NCBI GenBank assembly: GCA_913774355.1
Contig: CAJYGB010000018.1
Location: 62,001 to 126,000, forward strand
Direction: 5' to 3'
DNA: 64,000 nucleotides
Source of the DNA: an uncultured Chryseobacterium sp.
GTDB taxonomy: Bacteria > Bacteroidota > Bacteroidia > Flavobacteriales > Weeksellaceae
Shown here one piece after another: positions 7,900-16,411 of the stretch. The notes below the pieces were generated by a model. That model did no database searches and was not told the DNA's origin. It saw nothing but the letters and a program-made list of their open reading frames with translations. Position numbers and translations under genes: made by a program. The first letter of the stretch is position 1. Each line of letters begins with the position of its first letter.

Positions 7900-8618
7900 T
7901 CACTGAAAGATTTGTGTGTAAGCATTTGAAATATTGGCATAATTAAGATATTGAAAGGAGGCAAACTTATTTTTGTTTTTGATTTCGGAACCGCTTCTGA
8001 TCTCTTCCCGTAGTTTCCGTACCGCATTTTCGGGTTCGTTCTTATCCATATATACATTCGCAAAGCTGCTCAGGACATTTGCTTTTGCATAGAATATCTT
8101 TTTGCTTTCAGATTTGTCTTTCAGCAGCGTATTATAGGCATTATTAAGATGGAGAATCGCTTTGTTATATAGTTTATTTACGGAATAAGTTTCTGCAAGG
8201 TATACATCGGCCATGGCTTCATAATATTCGTTACTGTAATCGCCGGAAACTTTCTGCAGCTGTTCTGATGCGATGACAAGCCTGTCGATCTGGTTTTTGC
8301 TATAAAAATACCTGCATTTTCTTTCCATTAAAGTCATTTCGGAAAGCGAATCCTTCAGTTTTCTGGATTCTTTAATGAGTCTGTTCAGATCAAGGTAAGC
8401 CTTATTGATGTTGACCTCGAACAGCCTGGAGTTTTCGGTGACTTTTTTTTAAGGCCGGAAATGTTTTTTTCCGACTGCGCAAAAGCGTTTACATAGAAAA
8501 ACAGAAGACAAAATATAATTAGCTGGCTTTTTTTTACAATTTGCTCGTGTTCAGGGGCTATTGTTTTTTTGATGGTAACTAACCATGTAAATTTATGAAT
8601 CTTATTATTATCAGTCAA
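7900..8618 (-). pseudogene. frameshifted, truncated TPR protein (signal peptide plus TPR)
   Basis: A first frame from 8618 encodes a hydrophobic signal (LIIFCLLFFYVNAFAQ) followed by SEKNISGLKKK and then runs to a stop at 8385. At a run of eight T on the plus strand (8443-8450) the coding sense passes to another frame. Adding one A to the minus-strand run gives KKKVTENSRLFEVNINKAYL and continues without a stop into the TPR-like helices ending at 7900. The frame then stops, where related flavobacterial TPR/LuxR proteins would continue with more repeats, a membrane segment and a C-terminal helix-turn-helix. The gene therefore has a one-base shift and a lost 3' half. The shift could be a sequencing error; the truncation cannot be explained that way. 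Confidence 0.65.
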
Positions 8619-8762
8619 ATTATTTGTTATAAATGCAATGATTTGTGGATATTAAAACTGTAATATGAAAATAAATAGATAATATATTTTGCTGAAAAAC
8701 ATTGGGACAGAATAAAGGCAGGCTGTTTGCATTGCTAACGAGGCGGTTAAATTTTTATATAA

Positions 8763-8770
8763 TATATTTG
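8763..8770 (+). promoter_or_regulatory. -7 promoter element for the HAD hydrolase gene
   Basis: TATATTTG, 31 bases before the ATG at 8802. No well-placed -33 TTG is seen. Confidence 0.5.
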
Positions 8771-8801
8771 CCGTTAAATTCAATTACTGAAGAATATTTT
8801 T

Positions 8802-9602
8802 ATGGATGATATAAGGATGATTGTAACGGATATGGACGGGACTTTTCTGAATTCTTTACATGAAGTAAGCCCTGAATTCCCTCAAATTTACGAAGAGCTT
8901 AAGAAAAGAAATATTCTGTTTGTTCCGGCAAGCGGAAGGCAGATGCTTGGGATTACCAAATACTTCGGCGATACGGAAAGCGAAATGGCCTTTATAGCAG
9001 AAAACGGAGGATATGTTATTTATAAAAATGAAGAGCTGTTTGCCGATGAGCTTGATCCGAAATACATTGCTGAGATCATTACAAAAATCCGTACCGTACC
9101 CGGAGCCACGGCTGTTCTTTCTGGAAAGAAGAAAGCGTATTTTGATACGGATAATCAGGAATTTATCGATTACATTTCACAATTTTACGCCGATAGCGAG
9201 AGAAGGAAAGATCTTACGGAGGAAGTGCATGACAGTATCTTTAAAATTGCCGTTTACCATTCCGGCGGTTCGGAGCTGAATGTTTATCCCGAGCTGAAAG
9301 AGTTTGAAAAGTACGATCTGGATATTGTCGTTTCCGGGCAATACTGGCTGGATATCATGAACAAGGACATTAACAAGGGTGCTGCGCTGGAAAAGCTTCA
9401 GAAAGCCCTGGATATTACTCCGCAGCAGACCATGGCATTCGGTGATTATATGAATGATATTCAGATGCTGGAAAACTCAAAATATTCGTACGCCATGAAA
9501 AACGCCCATCCTTCCGTAAAAAAGGCAGCCAGCTTTGAAGCATGCTCCAATGATAACTTCGGGGTCCTGAAAATCATCAAAGATTATCTGAATATCAATT
9601 AA
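8802..9602 (+). CDS. HAD-superfamily hydrolase, Cof/YidA-type phosphatase
   Basis: 266 residues, the usual length of Cof-type HAD-IIB phosphatases. Motif I is D-M-D-G-T at residues 10-14, with nucleophile Asp10 and general acid Asp12. The C-terminal Mg-binding motif is G-D-Y-M-N-D at 214-219, preceded by a lysine-containing segment (DINKGAALEKL). The C2-type cap lies between about residues 85 and 190. The protein should be cytoplasmic and hydrolyse a sugar phosphate or a flavin/pyridoxal phosphate; the substrate cannot be predicted. It is monocistronic, with its own -7 element and terminator. Confidence 0.9.
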   Translation: MDDIRMIVTDMDGTFLNSLHEVSPEFPQIYEELKKRNILFVPASGRQMLGITKYFGDTESEMAFIAENGGYVIYKNEELFADELDPKYIAEIITKIRTVPGATAVLSGKKKAYFDTDNQEFIDYISQFYADSERRKDLTEEVHDSIFKIAVYHSGGSELNVYPELKEFEKYDLDIVVSGQYWLDIMNKDINKGAALEKLQKALDITPQQTMAFGDYMNDIQMLENSKYSYAMKNAHPSVKKAASFEACSNDNFGVLKIIKDYLNIN

Positions 9603-9626
9603 ATACTTTACTCTTTATATTTCCTG

Positions 9627-9657
9627 CCTTCGGTTATTATATCTGAAGGTTTTTTTT
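9627..9657 (+). terminator. terminator of HAD hydrolase gene
   Basis: Seven-base arms 9627-9633 and 9643-9649 (one G-U), 9-base loop, then eight T residues from 9650. Confidence 0.7.
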
Positions 9658-9721
9658 GTGCCGTTGTATATTGTATGAATGGAATATCTCCTTTAAATTT
9701 ACGGACATTAAAATTTTAACC

Positions 9722-10435
9722 ATGAAAAACCTATTAAAGTACATTTTACTTTTCAGCATCCCCTTTTTATCGGCAGGATGTTCTTCCGATGATGATGTTT
9801 CAGAAAGCCGGATTCCTCCGGTAATGACGTTGTTTTACCAGAATGCGGATGCGCTGGCGAAAACCTATGATCCCTCCGGAAAAGTAAGCCCATCGCTAAG
9901 AAATGAGATTTTTGATCTTTACAAACAGGGAAACTGGACCTCGCTGGAAGCTTTATTTAAAAACAATAACCTCAACGGTGGCTGGCCCCCTGCCAACGGA
10001 GGATACAATATCATAGATAATATTCCGTTTTCTGCCGGACAAAAATTCGACCGTTACAGCGGTGCTGTCGGAAGTTACAGCGGAACCGGAACTCCGATCC
10101 TGGGAGGAAGTTTTACAAGTCCGATTGTTGATGGATACCGGTATACTTTCAGCCAGCGGGCCCTCAATATGCCGGAGAAATCCTATGACTTTTATTATGA
10201 GATTGATGTTATGAATAACCTGCTTCCCTTTACAGGGCAGCTTGCCGATGTGATTCCATGGTTTGGTCAGGTAGGCGGCGGGACCCAGATGATGTGGAAA
10301 ATCCCGATTGATCCGATGACCGGCTATCAGAAAACATGGAATAAACTGGCGCAGGAAGGTTATATTAAAGTAACCATCATCAAAAGCCCGAGCGGAAAAT
10401 ACAATAACCTGTCAGGAACCGTCATCCAAAAATAA
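9722..10435 (+). CDS. surface lipoprotein with TNT-like (NAD glycohydrolase toxin) domain
   Basis: Start chosen at the ATG at 9722 because it gives a normal lipoprotein signal (MKNLLKYILLFSIPFLSAGC). An in-frame ATG at 9656 would place 22 unrelated residues before it. The lipidated cysteine is residue 20, followed by S-S-D-D-D, the acidic signal that sends Bacteroidota lipoproteins to the cell surface. Residues about 88-195 match the layout of the TNT family: G-W-P-P, then K-F-D-R-Y-S-G with Arg111-Tyr112, a middle strand pair, and P-W-F-G-Q-V-G-G-G-T-Q with Gln183 and Gln189. TNT proteins, such as the CpnT C-terminal domain and fungal surface NADases, split NAD. The residue equivalent to the TNT catalytic His is not obvious here. 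The next gene starts one base after the stop codon. Confidence 0.75.
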   Translation: MKNLLKYILLFSIPFLSAGCSSDDDVSESRIPPVMTLFYQNADALAKTYDPSGKVSPSLRNEIFDLYKQGNWTSLEALFKNNNLNGGWPPANGGYNIIDNIPFSAGQKFDRYSGAVGSYSGTGTPILGGSFTSPIVDGYRYTFSQRALNMPEKSYDFYYEIDVMNNLLPFTGQLADVIPWFGQVGGGTQMMWKIPIDPMTGYQKTWNKLAQEGYIKVTIIKSPSGKYNNLSGTVIQK

Positions 10436-10436
10436 T

Positions 10437-10859
10437 ATGGCCATGTATCCTATTACGGAAAAAATTATTATTGGTAAAAAAGCGATGCTGGAAAAAGATT
10501 CCTTTATCAATGAAGAGATCGGTTTGTCGGCTGAAGTAAAATTTACCTGCAGTGAGTGCGGGCATCAGAATTCTGTGAGCATAAGGCCTTATGAGTCAGG
10601 TTTTCCTGTTTTTCAGCTCTATCATGAAAATAAAGTCTTGTCTAAACATGAGCTTCTGAACAATGGAATGGCTGAAGAAACTTCATCTCACATGCTTCAT
10701 CTTGGCGAAATTACCGTAAATAATAGGCCTACTTTGTATTTTGGGACCGGTTGCCCATTCTGTGATTCAAAATACATCGGCGTATTCAGTTATGGTGAAA
10801 AACAGCCGGGGTTGGAAGTATTGAGCGTATCAGGAATATGGAATTACACAACCGTATAA
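10437..10859 (+). CDS. zinc-ribbon hypothetical protein, candidate immunity partner of the TNT-like protein
   Basis: 140 residues, no signal peptide, so cytoplasmic. Two CxxC pairs (Cys38/Cys41 and Cys106/Cys109, the second in GTGCPFCDSKY) could bind one zinc. I do not recognise a named family. The ATG begins one base after the stop of the TNT-like gene, so the two are translationally coupled. In known TNT systems the toxin is neutralised by a small cytosolic protein encoded next to it, which makes an immunity role plausible but unproven. An alternative is an unrelated zinc-binding accessory protein. A second ATG at 10443 is equally possible as the start. Confidence 0.65.
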   Translation: MAMYPITEKIIIGKKAMLEKDSFINEEIGLSAEVKFTCSECGHQNSVSIRPYESGFPVFQLYHENKVLSKHELLNNGMAEETSSHMLHLGEITVNNRPTLYFGTGCPFCDSKYIGVFSYGEKQPGLEVLSVSGIWNYTTV

Positions 10860-10997
10860 GTAACCTCGCTTTGAACTCAAAAAAGAATGAATTAATATTT
10901 AAGATTAATAAGAAGTATATTAACTGTAAAAACTTTCAGCATACGGAATCCTTTTCCAACTAATTAACCTGATTTTTAAATCTTACTGTAAAACAAA

Positions 10998-11025
10998 ACA
11001 GCCACAACTGAAAAGTTGTGGCTGT
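10998..11025. terminator. strong hairpin terminator between convergent genes
   Basis: Twelve-base perfect arms (10998-11009 and 11014-11025) enclose a GAAA tetraloop. On the minus strand it is followed by TTTGTTTTA. On the plus strand the A/T-rich trailer is weaker. It serves the minus gene at 11046 and probably also the plus pair before it. Confidence 0.65.
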
Positions 11026-11045
11026 TCCTGAAAAATATATTATTA

Positions 11046-11465
11046 TTAAGATTCGGTGCCGACTAATCCGTACGTTATGGAAGCGGGCTCTTTCCCGAAC
11101 AGGCATGAAAAAATATTCTGAAACTCATGGATATACTTGCATCTGATCGAATTTCCGTAGATTTTTAATCCGTCCACGATTTTTTTTGAATTCAGATCAA
11201 TATCGTATTTAATGAATGTTTCCGGTCTTTCATATCTGATTCGCTGTTCGGAACTGTATGTTCTTGAAAATCCAAATTTTTCAAGCCATTCCTCAGTAAT
11301 CTGAATCGGCTTTATGGATTCTGCCGGAACAGAAAAACTGTGAATATCATTCTCAATTTTAACAAAATAATTTTTTCCATCATTATCCTGGAATATTTCA
11401 GTAATATTATAAATCTGATTTTTATATTCCACTAAGTTCTTGATTTTTAAATCTGCAACGTTCAT
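11046..11465 (-). CDS. hypothetical protein of a Bacteroidota accessory (phage/plasmid-associated) family
   Basis: 139 residues, soluble. The order of segments resembles a widespread Bacteroidota hypothetical: an N-terminal strand pair with L-K-I-K-N-L-V-E-Y, a central I-K-P-I-Q-I-T-E-E-W-L-E-K-F-G-F, and a C-terminal Y-I-H-E-F-Q-N-I-F-S-C-L-F-G-K-E. In relatives the last part reads roughly V-H-Q-L-Q-N-L-Y-F-A-L-T-G-K-E. Such genes are often found in prophages and mobile regions; the function is unknown. It is convergent to the TNT-like pair and shares the hairpin terminator with it. The upstream region contains AGAATAATATT near 11545. Confidence 0.7.
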   Translation of the reverse strand: MNVADLKIKNLVEYKNQIYNITEIFQDNDGKNYFVKIENDIHSFSVPAESIKPIQITEEWLEKFGFSRTYSSEQRIRYERPETFIKYDIDLNSKKIVDGLKIYGNSIRCKYIHEFQNIFSCLFGKEPASITYGLVGTES

Positions 11466-11703
11466 ACTATTTTGTGTGTGTTAAGTTATTTTTTGTAAGC
11501 GATTATATCGTATGGTGGTGTTTGCAAATACCATGCCTTATGTTTAGAATAATATTTGAATTAAATGTTTATCTATATGGAAAGGAATCTCCAGAATGCT
11601 CTTCAATACAGTAAATATGAAAGGTTCATAAAAAGTAAAACTCTTCCGAAATGTTAAATTTGTGGTATGTGTGTGGTATGGATGGATTGCAGGAAGGTAC
11701 TGC

Positions 11704-12918
11704 TTACTCAATTTTTAGTGATTTATTCTGGCTTGTCAGGATCAGACAGAGGATAATTATGAATGAAAGGGTGATGATAAAAACAGACCATGAGGTTGCG
11801 TGAAGAAGATATCCCGTTCCGCTTCCCAAAAAACTTGAACCGAAATAATAAAAAAGCCAATAGATGGAAGTTGCTGAAGATTTTCCGTCTTTCGCATAAA
11901 GTGCGGTCATCTGGCTCGCCATCGTATGTGCGGCAAAGAAGCAGAGCGTAAATAATCCGAGTCCGAAAATTATGATATAAATATTTCCAGACAGCAGCAG
12001 CAGGAGTCCTGCCAGCATCAGTGCTACTGAACTTTTCAGAATATCCTTTCTTTCAAATCTCATTGCGAGCCTGCTGGTGATCATTGTTCCGAAAACCCCG
12101 AAAATATACATGAGAAAAATAAAAGCGATAAAAAAATGGCTTAGAGAAAAAGGAGCTGCCTCCAGCCTGAAAGTAAGATAATTGTAAATGCTCACGAAAG
12201 ATCCCATCAGGAGAAATGCCGTACAGTAAAGGCGCAGCATGTAGGAATCACTCAGAAGCCGCTTCATTTGCTTTACTTTAAGATGATAATCCGTTTTTTG
12301 AGGATTGAAAAATTTTGATTCCGGAAAAAACTTCCAGAATATCATACCCAGAATAAGACTCTCAATGCCGATCATCAAAAGAGCATTTCGCCAGCCGAAT
12401 TCACCCGCTAAGATGGTGGCTGAAATCCTTCCGCTCATTCCACCGATTGTATTTCCGCTGAGGTAGGTGCTGATGGCCAAAGCAACTGCTGAAAGTTGTA
12501 CTTCTTCCGTAAGGTATGCCAAGGCAACGGCTGACACTCCGGAGATGATAAAGCCTTTTGAAAAACCGATGGCAATCAAAAGAGGAAGGCTTGGGATCCA
12601 GGCCGAAGTTATCGTAAGCAATGCTGAGGAAATGAGGGAAAAAACCATGAGGTTTTTTCTTGGGAAACTGTCTGCCCGGAATGCGAAAAAAAACAGTCCC
12701 AATGCCATCCCGATGGTTGTGGAAGAAACCAACAGCGAACTGTCGCCGACACTGGTTTTAAAATGTCCAGCAACCAAAGGAAGCAAAGGCTGGAAAAGGT
12801 ACAGTTGTGCAAATACCGAAAGGCCGGACAAAAAAATACACAACCGGATAATTTTAAACCGCCTGCTGTTTTTTTCTGCTTTTTCTTCTGTATGCATTTG
12901 AAATTCTGGCTTCTGCAA
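11704..12918 (-). CDS. MFS transporter (major facilitator superfamily)
   Basis: 404 residues with about twelve hydrophobic segments and a soluble N-terminal tail of about 25 residues. Between segments 2 and 3 lies F-R-A-D-S-F-P-R-K-N-L, the family's cytoplasmic loop-2 pattern in a degenerate form. The second half repeats the layout (SRLAMRFERKDIL). The cargo is not predictable; similar flavobacterial proteins are annotated as drug or arabinose-type effluxers. It points away from a MITE at 13036-13241, which lies in its upstream region and could affect its expression. Confidence 0.85.
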   Translation of the reverse strand: MQKPEFQMHTEEKAEKNSRRFKIIRLCIFLSGLSVFAQLYLFQPLLPLVAGHFKTSVGDSSLLVSSTTIGMALGLFFFAFRADSFPRKNLMVFSLISSALLTITSAWIPSLPLLIAIGFSKGFIISGVSAVALAYLTEEVQLSAVALAISTYLSGNTIGGMSGRISATILAGEFGWRNALLMIGIESLILGMIFWKFFPESKFFNPQKTDYHLKVKQMKRLLSDSYMLRLYCTAFLLMGSFVSIYNYLTFRLEAAPFSLSHFFIAFIFLMYIFGVFGTMITSRLAMRFERKDILKSSVALMLAGLLLLLSGNIYIIIFGLGLFTLCFFAAHTMASQMTALYAKDGKSSATSIYWLFYYFGSSFLGSGTGYLLHATSWSVFIITLSFIIILCLILTSQNKSLKIE

Positions 12919-13035
12919 TGGATCAATTCAATGGCCGTAAAGTTCATCAAAATTTTTAAGATCCGGCATGTTCACAAGATGATATTTATCTTTTCTACGT
13001 GTTAATGTTAAAAATCAAAATAAACCCATTTCTTA

Positions 13036-13241
13036 GAGCCTGTTTAAATTTATCTTTTATCTTTTAACATTAATAATTTAAGGCATTTTAGCTTAAAAAA
13101 TCAATATGTCGGTTGCCCGGCGATATTCAATTAAATCAATTGGAATCATCGTATTAAAGTGAAGAATAAACAAAGTTTATTTAATTCAGAAAATTAAGAG
13201 AAATGACGGAAAGTTTGCTGAATTAAAATTTAAACAGGCTC
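13036..13241. mobile_element. 206-bp MITE with 16-bp terminal inverted repeats and TTA target duplication (IS5-like)
   Basis: The ends read GAGCCTGTTTAAATTT (13036-13051) and its exact reverse complement (13226-13241). Both ends are flanked by TTA (13033-13035 and 13242-13244), a 3-bp target-site duplication of the TNA type made by the IS5/IS1031 branch of the IS5 family, whose members often begin with GAG. The interior has no open frame of useful length, so this is a non-autonomous element needing a transposase in trans. It lies between the divergent MFS and antiporter genes. Confidence 0.75.
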
Positions 13242-13288
13242 TTAATCTGGTGTCTGATGTTTTGAAAAATTAAAATTTGCACCGGGAT

Positions 13289-13316
13289 TTGAAGATAAAT
13301 GTTTTGCGTATATTTA
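13289..13316 (+). promoter_or_regulatory. promoter of the antiporter gene
   Basis: TTG (13289-13291), 17 bases, then TATATTTA (13309-13316), one base off TAnnTTTG. Transcription would start near 13323, after the ATG at 13299 but before the ATG at 13338. This decides the start of the antiporter. The promoter begins 45 bases after the MITE's target duplication. Confidence 0.55.
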
Positions 13317-13337
13317 TATGGAAAACCCGTAAACGGA

Positions 13338-14921
13338 ATGATACAAAATTTCCCCTTTTACTTATCCCTTATTATCGTTATTGTTCTACTGATCATGATC
13401 GCCAATAAAATCAGGGTGGCTTATCCGGTTCTGCTGGTAGTGGCAGGACTTCTGATCAGTATCATTCCGGATATTCCGATGATAAGAATAGATCCTGAAC
13501 TGATTCTGATTATTTTTCTTCCGCCTTTATTGTATGAAGCGGCATGGACAATTTCCTGGAAAGAACTTTGGAAGTGGAGACGGATTATCGGAAGCTTTGC
13601 TTTTGTTGTCGTTTTTCTTACGGCTACCATCGTTGCTTTTGTAGCCAATCATTTCATTCCGGGATTTTCTCTGGCGCTCGGTTTTCTGCTGGGAGGGATT
13701 GTTTCTCCGCCGGATGCGGTAAGTGCGGGTGCTATCTTAAAATTTGTAAAGGTTCCGAAAAGGATGTCATCGATCCTGGAAGGGGAAAGCCTTCTTAATG
13801 ATGCTTCCTCGCTTATCATTTTCCGTTTTGCGATGATTGCGGTGGCTACCGGGCAGTTTGTATGGCACGAAGCAGTACTCAGTTTTTCATGGATGCTCGT
13901 CGGAGGAATCGGTACGGGACTGCTGATCGGCTGGCTTTTTATGAAAGCTCATAAAATGCTTCCGACCGACGCCAATATGGATACGGTTCTTACACTCGTT
14001 ACACCATACCTGATGTATATTGCGGCAGAAGAAATCCACAGTTCCGGGGTTCTTGCAGTAGTAAGCGGCGGGTTGCTCCTGTCTAACCACAGGCACAGTT
14101 TTCTGACTACTTCATCGAGGCTTCGGGGAATAAGTGTCTGGGGTAGCCTGGCATTTGTTCTAAACGGACTCGTATTTATCCTGATCGGACTGGATCTTCC
14201 TGAAATTATCTCAGGACTGGACGGCGTGAGTGTTTCTACGGCCATAGGATATGGCCTGATGATTACGCTTGTTTTGGTAGCGGTCCGTATCTTATCTGCG
14301 TACGGGGCTGTTTTTATTACATTAATTGCCAGAAATTTCATTGATGTAGCCGATTCGAGACATCCCGGTTTTAAAGTGCCTGCTATTCTCGGCTGGACCG
14401 GAATGCGCGGCGTGGTTTCACTTGCTGCAGCCCTGTCGATTCCCGTAAAACTTTCTCAAAACGGTCCGGATTTTCCGCACCGGAATCTTATTTTATTTAT
14501 CACTTTTATCGTCATCCTTACCACCTTGCTGGTTCAGGGGCTCACGCTGCCGCTTATCATCCGCAAGGTCGATCTGCCTGATTACAATGATTATCTTCCA
14601 AACGACGAAGCGGAAGAAATGATTCGGCGCGAAATGTCAAAACTCACACTGGATCATTTGGATACAAATTATCGGGAATTGCTTGAGAAGAGTTCTTTTC
14701 TCCAGCAGATCAGCAAAAAATGGCAGGATAAAATGGAAAAAGAACCGGATGTAAAAATTTCTTCAGAAATTCGCGAGGCCTATCTTGATGTCCTGGACAG
14801 GCAGCGGGCATGGCTGATCGAGCAGAACAAGAATGAGCAGCGGCATCTTGATGAGGATCTGATCAGGAAACATCTGATGCAGATCGACCTCGAAGAAGAG
14901 AGGCTATTACTGGTTCATTAA
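13338..14921 (+). CDS. CPA1-family Na+(K+)/H+ antiporter
   Basis: 527 residues from the ATG at 13338. An ATG at 13299 would add 13 residues but lies before the predicted transcription start. About twelve membrane segments cover residues 1-410, followed by a hydrophilic tail of about 110 residues. Conserved CPA1/NhaP features are visible: F-L-P-P-L-L-Y-E-A-A, G-I-V-S-P-P-D-A-V-S-A, E-G-E-S-L-L-N-D-A-S-S with the Asn-Asp ion-binding pair, and G-W-T-G-M-R-G-V-V-S-L-A-A-A-L. The protein exchanges Na+ or K+ for protons at the inner membrane and supports pH and salt homeostasis. The charged tail (NKNEQRHLDEDLIRKH) is typical for bacterial CPA1 members. Confidence 0.92.
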   Translation: MIQNFPFYLSLIIVIVLLIMIANKIRVAYPVLLVVAGLLISIIPDIPMIRIDPELILIIFLPPLLYEAAWTISWKELWKWRRIIGSFAFVVVFLTATIVAFVANHFIPGFSLALGFLLGGIVSPPDAVSAGAILKFVKVPKRMSSILEGESLLNDASSLIIFRFAMIAVATGQFVWHEAVLSFSWMLVGGIGTGLLIGWLFMKAHKMLPTDANMDTVLTLVTPYLMYIAAEEIHSSGVLAVVSGGLLLSNHRHSFLTTSSRLRGISVWGSLAFVLNGLVFILIGLDLPEIISGLDGVSVSTAIGYGLMITLVLVAVRILSAYGAVFITLIARNFIDVADSRHPGFKVPAILGWTGMRGVVSLAAALSIPVKLSQNGPDFPHRNLILFITFIVILTTLLVQGLTLPLIIRKVDLPDYNDYLPNDEAEEMIRREMSKLTLDHLDTNYRELLEKSSFLQQISKKWQDKMEKEPDVKISSEIREAYLDVLDRQRAWLIEQNKNEQRHLDEDLIRKHLMQIDLEEERLLLVH

Positions 14922-15236
14922 GAGGAGTAATACTTTTTCCAGATATTCGTTTTCCTTAACTACTTTATTGTAAGACTGTCTTGCATAGACAGGCGAAAGC
15001 TCGTAGTTTTCCGGTCTGGAATTCAGGTCTTCGTTTTCAATATAATTAAGATGCCGTGTATATTCCCTGATGAGTTTATTGATCATCTTCCTCTTTATCC
15101 GGCAGAGGGTATTGTTTTTTATTTTCTGTAATGAATTCAGAATAAAAGATTTGTCCCCGTGAAAGTTTACTGCATTTTTCACAAACGAAAGGTTGTGGCT
15201 ATCCTGCAAAACAGAATGGTTGTCTTCAAAAATCAT
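14907..15236 (-). CDS. small hypothetical protein, helical and basic
   Basis: 109 residues, overlapping the last 15 bases of the convergent antiporter gene. The composition is that of a real soluble helical protein (KIKNNTLCRIKRKMINKL, then a C-terminal coiled segment VKENEYLEKVLLLL). It shows no signal peptide or known domain. The minus-strand region before the ATG has no good -7 element. I do not recognise it; it may be a lineage-specific gene. Confidence 0.5.
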   Translation of the reverse strand: MIFEDNHSVLQDSHNLSFVKNAVNFHGDKSFILNSLQKIKNNTLCRIKRKMINKLIREYTRHLNYIENEDLNSRPENYELSPVYARQSYNKVVKENEYLEKVLLLLMNQ

Positions 15237-15610
15237 GATCGTAAAAGGTTTTTATGGAATTAAAACAAAGTCAAAACGCTGGTGATGAATGATTATCCAT
15301 TGACGGGAATCGGGAAAGACCTCTTCAGGAACCTGATCAGGCTTTCTTTCGGGGAAATAATGTGAATTGACATATTGCTGTTTTAAGTGGTTGGTGTAGG
15401 GTGAAAGTGATTTTTCTAATTCAAATATCTCACCAAAAAAATAAATTTTATTAAATATATTGAAAATTTGTAATAAAACAGATGTAAATTGTAATTTATG
15501 ATTAAAAATACCTGAAATGTTTATTGATTTTGTGGTATCTTGTATTTGTTTTTTAATTAAACGATATTTGAATAAAGCGATTATTAAGCTCTATAAAGAA
15601 TTTGTCAATG
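15237..15610. other. intergenic stretch, no gene seen
   Basis: A+T-rich between two minus-strand genes. Nothing recognisable apart from the terminator that follows at 15611-15636. Confidence 0.4.
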
Positions 15611-15636
15611 AAAAAACCTCCTGTAAAAAGGAGGTT
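15611..15636 (-). terminator. terminator of the DUF1349 gene
   Basis: Eight-base arms AACCTCCT (15615-15622) and AGGAGGTT (15629-15636), then T residues on the minus strand (complement of 15611-15616). Confidence 0.65.
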
Positions 15637-15668
15637 AAAAATGATTGTATATTGAAAGTAGTATTAGT

Positions 15669-16328
15669 TTATTTATGATTCTGGAGCCATTGCAGTCGGC
15701 GTTCGTCCGGCAGGTGTTTTACTTTGAAATTCTCAAAAACCGCATTGAAGCCGTTGCCATCGGGACAGGCTGCCATTAAACCGACCATTACCGGGCTGTT
15801 GTCCTGAAGATGGGCATTTCGCATCAGGATGTAATTTTTGTCGTCAAAAGAATAAAATACTTCAACGGCATCAAGCCTTCGTACTGCTTTAATCCAGATC
15901 TCGGATGGGATTTTGTCCAAAACAATGACGCTCCAGTCACTTGTTTTGTGTGTTACCACCGTACTCAGATTATATTTTCCGTCTACGAATTCTATTCCCG
16001 CCTTAATGTAGTTTTCCTTGTCAATCCTCAGCATCAAACCCATCTGGTCGAACCGGGCTTTATAATTTCCCCTGATTTTAACCTTTGCTTCAAACTCTCC
16101 GCCGTATGTAGTATAGAGAAACGGCGCATCATCCACCGTAAAGCCGTAATGAGAAATTCTCCAGTAATCACTTTGCGGCGTAACAAACATCGACAGGCTG
16201 CTGTTTTTAATTTCCCATTTCTCGGGCTCGTTGAACCAGGTCATTTTTTCCAGGGTCTGGGAAAGGCTTTTATTGATCATACATAAGGTGCAAAAACTTA
16301 AAAATATTTTCTTCATTCTTTTCAACAA
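15669..16328 (-). CDS. secreted DUF1349 (concanavalin-like) protein
   Basis: 219 residues with a Sec signal peptide (KKIFLSFCTLCMINKSLSQ). The rest matches the DUF1349 fold, a beta-sandwich related to yeast regulator-of-enolase protein 1. Visible hallmarks are F-N-E-P-E-K-W-E-I, T-P-Q-S-D-Y-W-R, D-Q-M-G-L-M-L-R-I-D-K-E-N-Y-I-K-A-G-I-E, and a C-terminal G-L-M-A-A-C-P-D-G-N-G-F. These proteins are thought to bind carbohydrate; no catalytic residues are known. The gene is divergent from the LuxR-type regulator, with a textbook promoter in the shared region. A short lead (MLKR) before MKK leaves the start slightly uncertain. Confidence 0.85.
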   Translation of the reverse strand: MLKRMKKIFLSFCTLCMINKSLSQTLEKMTWFNEPEKWEIKNSSLSMFVTPQSDYWRISHYGFTVDDAPFLYTTYGGEFEAKVKIRGNYKARFDQMGLMLRIDKENYIKAGIEFVDGKYNLSTVVTHKTSDWSVIVLDKIPSEIWIKAVRRLDAVEVFYSFDDKNYILMRNAHLQDNSPVMVGLMAACPDGNGFNAVFENFKVKHLPDERRLQWLQNHK

Positions 16329-16359
16329 TCTTTATTCGTCTAAATAATCATTACTTTAG

Positions 16360-16390
16360 CAAAGGTAAAACGAATGAAGATCTTCATCAA
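16360..16390 (-). promoter_or_regulatory. promoter of the DUF1349 gene
   Basis: On the minus strand TTG (complement of 16388-16390), 20 bases, then TACCTTTG (complement of 16360-16367), a full match to the Bacteroidota consensus, 31 bases before the ATG. Confidence 0.65.
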
Positions 16391-16411
16391 TACTTATAAA
16401 TAACCATTTTT

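Noticed and set aside
7788..8063. Minus-strand frame of 91 codons at the end of the TPR pseudogene
   Set aside because: It overlaps the TPR frame out of phase. The part beyond 7900 does not look like TPR or any other domain, so it is not given as a gene.
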